Assembly (NCBI GenBank): GCA_009936675.1
Contig: JAACDY010000174.1
Location: 1 to 11,107 of the forward strand
Length of the DNA stretch: 11,107 bases
Reading direction: 5' to 3'
Source: Bacteroidota bacterium
Lineage (GTDB): Bacteria > Bacteroidota > Bacteroidia > Flavobacteriales > Flavobacteriaceae
Of the stretch, positions 7,892 to 11,107 are shown piece after piece. Position 1 is the first letter of the stretch, and every line of letters starts with the position of its first letter. The position numbers and the translations under genes are program-made. The notes below the pieces were generated by a model. The model did not search any database, was not told where the DNA came from, and saw only the letters and a list, made by a program, of their open reading frames with translations.

Positions 7892-8536
7892 TTAATTCTT
7901 ATCTTTTAGCAAGGGATCAAATCTAAAATTCCCAAAGGTTTTTCGATCAAATGACTTTTCCCCTGTTCGAATATAACGGGTCATGATTTGGTCTTTTTCT
8001 CCAACAGGAATCACCAATCGTCCTCCAATGGTCAATTGTTCCAAAAGCGCTTTGGGTACCTCAGTGGCTCCTGCAGTCACAATAATGGCATCAAAAGGCG
8101 CTTGATCCGGCAAGCCCTGGTAACCGTCTCCAAAAATCACTTTTTTGGGTTGCAGTCCTAGTTTTTTAAACAACAATGCCGTTTTTTTAAACAACTGCTG
8201 TTGACGTTCGACGGTATAGACTTTAAGTCCTTCCAATGCCAGTAAAACGGCTGTCTGATAGCCCGACCCAGTTCCGATCTCCAATACCTTATCCCCTTTT
8301 TGTAATTCCAGCAACTGGGTCTGAAAAGCAACGGTATAGGGCTGTGAAATGGTCTGATCGGCGGCAATGGGGTAGGCCTTGTCCACATAGGAATACGCTT
8401 CCAAACCGGTATCCATAAACCAATGACGGGGAACAGTCCCCACAGCAGTCAATACCTCTTTGTTTTGGATTCCTTTTTCTTCCAACAGTTTTACCAACTG
8501 TCGTCTTTGCCCTTGATGCTTGGTTGAATCGGTCAT
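7892..8536 (-). CDS. pcm: Protein-L-isoaspartate O-methyltransferase
   Basis: This 214-residue cytosolic enzyme transfers a methyl group from S-adenosylmethionine to isoaspartyl residues, starting repair of age-damaged proteins. It carries VPRHWF (35-40), AYPIAADQTISQPYTVA with the conserved Ser64 of the substrate site, the SAM-binding loop VLEIGTGSGYQ (84-94), the acidic VYTVER segment (106-111), GDGYQG (136-141), and APFDAIIVTAG followed by GGRLVIPVG. Length and motif order match the family and there is no lesion. ATG at 8536 is the natural start, since the family N-terminus (QRRQLVKLLEEKGI) follows at once. The gene converges on the DUF5686 gene with 9 bases between stops and diverges from the Gfo/Idh/MocA gene across 69 bases. 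No strong terminator is seen after its stop, so the two convergent transcripts probably overlap. Confidence 0.96.
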   Translation of the reverse strand: MTDSTKHQGQRRQLVKLLEEKGIQNKEVLTAVGTVPRHWFMDTGLEAYSYVDKAYPIAADQTISQPYTVAFQTQLLELQKGDKVLEIGTGSGYQTAVLLALEGLKVYTVERQQQLFKKTALLFKKLGLQPKKVIFGDGYQGLPDQAPFDAIIVTAGATEVPKALLEQLTIGGRLVIPVGEKDQIMTRYIRTGEKSFDRKTFGNFRFDPLLKDKN

Positions 8537-8541
8537 GGGGA

Positions 8542-8549
8542 CAAATGTA
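8542..8549 (-). promoter_or_regulatory. Putative -7 promoter element for pcm
   Basis: On the minus strand these bases read TACATTTG, a match to the Bacteroidota TAnnTTTG consensus, five bases before the pcm ATG. A -33 box at the usual spacing is not clear. The position implies a very short or absent 5' leader, as for smpB. Confidence 0.42.
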
Positions 8550-8581
8550 ATTACTTCCCCAACAAAATCAGAAAAAGATGG

Positions 8582-8589
8582 TATTTTTG
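8582..8589 (+). promoter_or_regulatory. Putative -7 promoter element for the Gfo/Idh/MocA gene
   Basis: TATTTTTG matches TAnnTTTG and sits 16 bases before ATG 8606, which would give a leader of roughly ten bases. It forms the rightward half of a divergent promoter pair with the pcm element. The -33 box is not evident. Confidence 0.4.
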
Positions 8590-8605
8590 ATTAAAAATAA
8601 GTGCT

Positions 8606-9571
8606 ATGATAAAAGCCGGCGTTTTGGGTGCGGGACATTTGGGTAAGATTCACTTGCGTTTACTGGAGGCCTCCGAGCGATATGAGTTGGTTGGATTTTA
8701 TGATCCCGATCAAAAAAATGCCAAGGCCTTGGCACAAGAAAAAGGCTATGTCGCCTTTGAAAGCGAAGCCGATTTGATCCAAGCTTGTGAGATGATTGAT
8801 ATCGTCACCCCCACCCCCTACCATCATCAAAATGCCCTTAATGCCATCCAAAAAGGCAAGCATGTTTTTATCGAAAAACCCATCGCCAACAGTGTTGCCG
8901 AAGCTCGAGAAATCACCGAATTGGCCGCCCAAAATGGTGTACTGGGTCAGGTGGGACATGTCGAGCGTTTTAATCCCGCATTTAAGGCCATAAAATCCTC
9001 GGTCACCCATCCCAAATTTATAGAATCCCACCGTTTGGCAGAATTTAACCCCAGAGGCACCGATGTGCCGGTCGTCTTGGATTTGATGATACACGATATT
9101 GATGTGTTGTTGAGTGTGGTCCATGCCAAAGTCAAATCCGTATCCGCATCTGGAGTTGCTGTCATCAGCACCACTCCCGACATTACCAATGCCCGTATCG
9201 AATTTGAAAACGGTTGTGTAGCCAACCTAACGGCCAGTAGGATCTCCCTTAAAAAAATGCGGAAAACCCGCTTTTTTCAAAAAGATGCTTATATCGCTGT
9301 AGATTTTCTAGAAAAAAAAGTGGAGGTCGTTAAAATGAAAGATGCTCCAAAAAAACCAGAGGATTTTGCACTGATCCTTGAAAATGCCGATGGAGAAAAA
9401 AAACAAATCTATTTTGAAAATCCCAACATAGAAGATTCCAACGCCATATTGGAAGAATTAGAAGTTTTTGCAGATGCAATCGAAAAGAATGAACCCGTTA
9501 TTGTTCCCCTAGAAAACGGAACCCGAGCTTTGGAACTTGCACATCAAATTATGGAATGTTGTAAGGAATAA
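8606..9571 (+). CDS. Gfo/Idh/MocA family NAD(P)-dependent oxidoreductase
   Basis: This 321-residue protein has the two-domain layout of the Gfo/Idh/MocA dehydrogenases, which oxidise or reduce sugars, inositols and related compounds in the cytosol. The N-terminal Rossmann fold shows GAGHLGKIH (8-16) and the acidic residue Asp33 after the second strand (GFYDPD), suggesting NAD rather than NADP. VFIEKPIA (88-94) carries the conserved EKP lysine. The C-terminal domain holds DLMIHDIDVLL (159-169), with the His/Asp pair typical of the active site. The substrate cannot be read from the sequence, and no sugar-pathway genes are nearby to help. ATG 8606 fits the family N-terminus exactly. It is uninterrupted. 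yggS follows after 49 bases with no obvious terminator, so read-through is possible. Confidence 0.93.
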   Translation: MIKAGVLGAGHLGKIHLRLLEASERYELVGFYDPDQKNAKALAQEKGYVAFESEADLIQACEMIDIVTPTPYHHQNALNAIQKGKHVFIEKPIANSVAEAREITELAAQNGVLGQVGHVERFNPAFKAIKSSVTHPKFIESHRLAEFNPRGTDVPVVLDLMIHDIDVLLSVVHAKVKSVSASGVAVISTTPDITNARIEFENGCVANLTASRISLKKMRKTRFFQKDAYIAVDFLEKKVEVVKMKDAPKKPEDFALILENADGEKKQIYFENPNIEDSNAILEELEVFADAIEKNEPVIVPLENGTRALELAHQIMECCKE

Positions 9572-9620
9572 ATGCTTCTATTCAATATCCTATTTAACCC
9601 TTCCTAGACGTTTTTTTAAA

Positions 9621-10271
9621 ATGAGTATAGCAGAAAACATCACCATACTACTGCAAGAAATCCCTCAGCACGTTCAGTTGGTCGCCGTTTCCAAAACCAA
9701 ATCCAACGAAGAAATCATGCAGGCCTACAATGCCGGTCAAAGGGTTTTTGGAGAGAACAAAATTCAAGACATGACCCGCAAGCAGGAAGAACTTCCCAAA
9801 GACATCCAGTGGCACATGATTGGGCATGTTCAGTCCAATAAAGTCAAATACATGGCACCTTATGTGGATTTAATCCACGGGGTTGACAGTCCCAAATTGT
9901 TAAAGGAAATCAACAAACAAGCCCAAAAAAACAACCGCATCATCCCCTGTCTTCTTCAAATTCATATCGCTCAGGAAGAAAGTAAATTTGGATTCTCGGC
10001 CGAAGAATGCCATCAAACCATTCAAATGGCCACAGCACTTCCCCATGTTCAGATCAAAGGACTGATGGGAATGGCCACATTCACCGAGGATCAAAAACAG
10101 ATTGCTCAGGAGTTCGTAGGACTTAAAGCCCTATACGACCAGTTGATCGAGCAAAACATACCCCTAGAAATCCTATCGATGGGCATGAGTGGCGACTATC
10201 CCTTGGCCATTGCACAGGGAAGTAATATGATTCGTGTGGGGAGTAAAATTTTTGGACCCCGTAACTATTGA
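9621..10271 (+). CDS. YggS/PLPBP family pyridoxal phosphate homeostasis protein
   Basis: This 216-residue protein is a single-domain PLP-binding TIM-barrel of the YggS/PROSC (PLPBP) family. The family buffers free pyridoxal phosphate and influences amino-acid and keto-acid balance; no enzymatic activity is firmly established. Signatures are LVAVSKTKS with the PLP-binding Lys25, FGENKIQD (43-50), WHMIGHVQSNK (64-74), the LSMGMSGDYPLAI segment, and RVGSKIFGPRNY at the end. I chose ATG 9621 because the protein then has the usual length; an open frame continues upstream to about 9537 but overlaps the preceding gene and lacks homology. It is intact. The next gene starts 2 bases after its TGA, so the two are probably translated from one message. 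Confidence 0.94.
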   Translation: MSIAENITILLQEIPQHVQLVAVSKTKSNEEIMQAYNAGQRVFGENKIQDMTRKQEELPKDIQWHMIGHVQSNKVKYMAPYVDLIHGVDSPKLLKEINKQAQKNNRIIPCLLQIHIAQEESKFGFSAEECHQTIQMATALPHVQIKGLMGMATFTEDQKQIAQEFVGLKALYDQLIEQNIPLEILSMGMSGDYPLAIAQGSNMIRVGSKIFGPRNY

Positions 10272-10273
10272 TC

Positions 10274-11107
10274 ATGTACGCCATTCTAGACATAGAAACC
10301 ACAGGAGGAAAGTACAATGAGGAAGGCATTACCGAAATTGCCATATATCAATACAACGGACAAGAGGTTACCGATCAATTCATCAGTTTGGTCAATCCCG
10401 AAAGACCCATACAGCCCTTTGTAGAAAAGCTTACCGGTATTAACAGTAAAATGTTGCGCAATGCCCCACGATTTTTTGAAGTGGCCAAACGCATCATCGA
10501 AATCACCGAAAACTGCCTCATTGTAGCCCACAATACCGATTTTGACTACCGTATCCTCCGAACCGAATTCAAACGTCTGGGCTATAATTTTGAAAGAAAC
10601 TCCCTCTGTACCGTTAGCCTTTCCCAACAACTGCTGCCCGATATGGAGTCCTACAAACTGGGAAAGTTGGTACGTTCTTTGGGCATTCCCATCAGTGACC
10701 GTCACCGCGCCCAAGGCGATGCCCTGGCCACGGTCAAACTTTTTGAGCTATTGTTAGAAAAAGACAGCGGTAAGGAAATCCTCAAATCTCAAATCAAAGC
10801 CCTTCACACCCATCAAGTTCCCTCCAAATACCTCTCCATCATCGAAGAATTACCCAATGCCACAGGGGTTTACTATTTGCACAATACCGTGGGCGATGTT
10901 CTCTACATCGGTAAAAGTAATAACATTTAAAAACGGGTAAGAACCCATCTGACCGGAACGGATCGAAAATCCAAAAAAATTCAAAAAAAACTCCATAAAG
11001 TCAATTTTGAAACCACCGGCAGTGAACTCATTGCCTTGCTCAAAGAACAACACGAAATCAAAAAAAACCAACCCCAAATCAACAAAGACGGTCGTTACCG
11101 CCTCTAC
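10274..11107 (+). pseudogene. DnaQ-like 3'-5' exonuclease fused to GIY-YIG nuclease domain, in-frame TAA, 3' end outside window
   Basis: The first 165 or so residues form a DEDDh exonuclease of the DNA polymerase III epsilon type: LDIETTG with Asp6/Glu8, AHNTDFDY with Asp91, and HRAQGDA with His144/Asp149. After a linker, a GIY-YIG domain begins at about residue 192 with TGVYYL (197-202) and VLYIGKSNNI (209-218), resembling the N-terminal nuclease of UvrC and Cho. The frame then meets TAA at 10928-10930, yet continues in the same frame with KRVRTHLTG… and SELIALLKEQHEI… to the window edge. AAA instead of TAA would restore the family-typical IKKRV. The gene starts at ATG 10274, 2 bases after yggS. 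A DNA processing or repair role is inferred from the domains. If the TAA is real, a 218-residue exonuclease with only a stub of the GIY-YIG domain would be made. Confidence 0.85.

Noticed and set aside
573..10930. Reassignment of TAA to an amino acid, suggested by two in-frame TAA codons in conserved genes
   Set aside because: clpB, the YdeI-like gene, smpB, pcm and the oxidoreductase gene all end at TAA exactly where their families end, and the two internal positions would need different residues (Glu and Lys).
1..11107. A new defence, mobile or biosynthetic system
   Set aside because: Every long frame is assigned to a known, mostly housekeeping family; there are no transposase, integrase, toxin-antitoxin, restriction, CRISPR or repeat-array signs on either strand.

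Overview
The window looks like a chromosomal housekeeping segment from a member of the Bacteroidota, most likely a Flavobacteriaceae-type organism. Pointers are: a TonB-carboxypeptidase-like regulatory domain fused to a DUF5686 outer-membrane domain; a DnaQ-like exonuclease fused to a GIY-YIG nuclease; TAnnTTTG promoter elements very close to start codons; and almost no Shine-Dalgarno sequences. I saw no mobile element, CRISPR array, phage gene, tRNA or rRNA, and no convincing new defence or biosynthetic system.

Layout. (1) 1-1453: the 3' part of nnr, the bifunctional NAD(P)H-hydrate repair enzyme, running in from the left and broken twice. (2) 1547-4129: intact clpB disaggregase. (3) 4203-4757: a YdeI/OmpD-associated family protein. 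(4) 4793-5254: smpB, the trans-translation partner of tmRNA, with a GTG start. (5) about 5458-7882: a large CarbopepD_reg/DUF5686 cell-envelope protein, broken by two single-base frameshifts. (6) 7892-8536, minus strand: pcm, protein-L-isoaspartate methyltransferase, convergent with the previous gene and divergent from the next. (7) 8606-9571: a Gfo/Idh/MocA oxidoreductase. (8) 9621-10271: a YggS/PLPBP-type PLP-homeostasis protein. (9) 10274 to the right edge: the exonuclease/GIY-YIG fusion, interrupted by an in-frame TAA and running off the window.

How the genes relate. Several deal with damage repair or quality control: nnr repairs hydrated NAD(P)H, clpB resolves aggregates, smpB rescues stalled ribosomes, pcm repairs isoaspartyl residues, and the exonuclease/GIY-YIG protein probably acts on DNA. 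This is a thematic similarity only; they are not one operon. clpB, the YdeI-like gene and smpB run in the same direction but are separated by gaps of 35 to 93 bases. yggS and the nuclease gene are 2 bases apart and are probably co-transcribed.

The main thing to look at is the set of five lesions in three of nine genes: two TAA codons where GAA and AAA would restore a family-typical sequence, one shift at a ten-C tract, and two single-base deletions. Beyond each break the protein sequence stays family-like with catalytic motifs intact, so the damage is either very recent or is sequencing/assembly error. The other six genes are uninterrupted.
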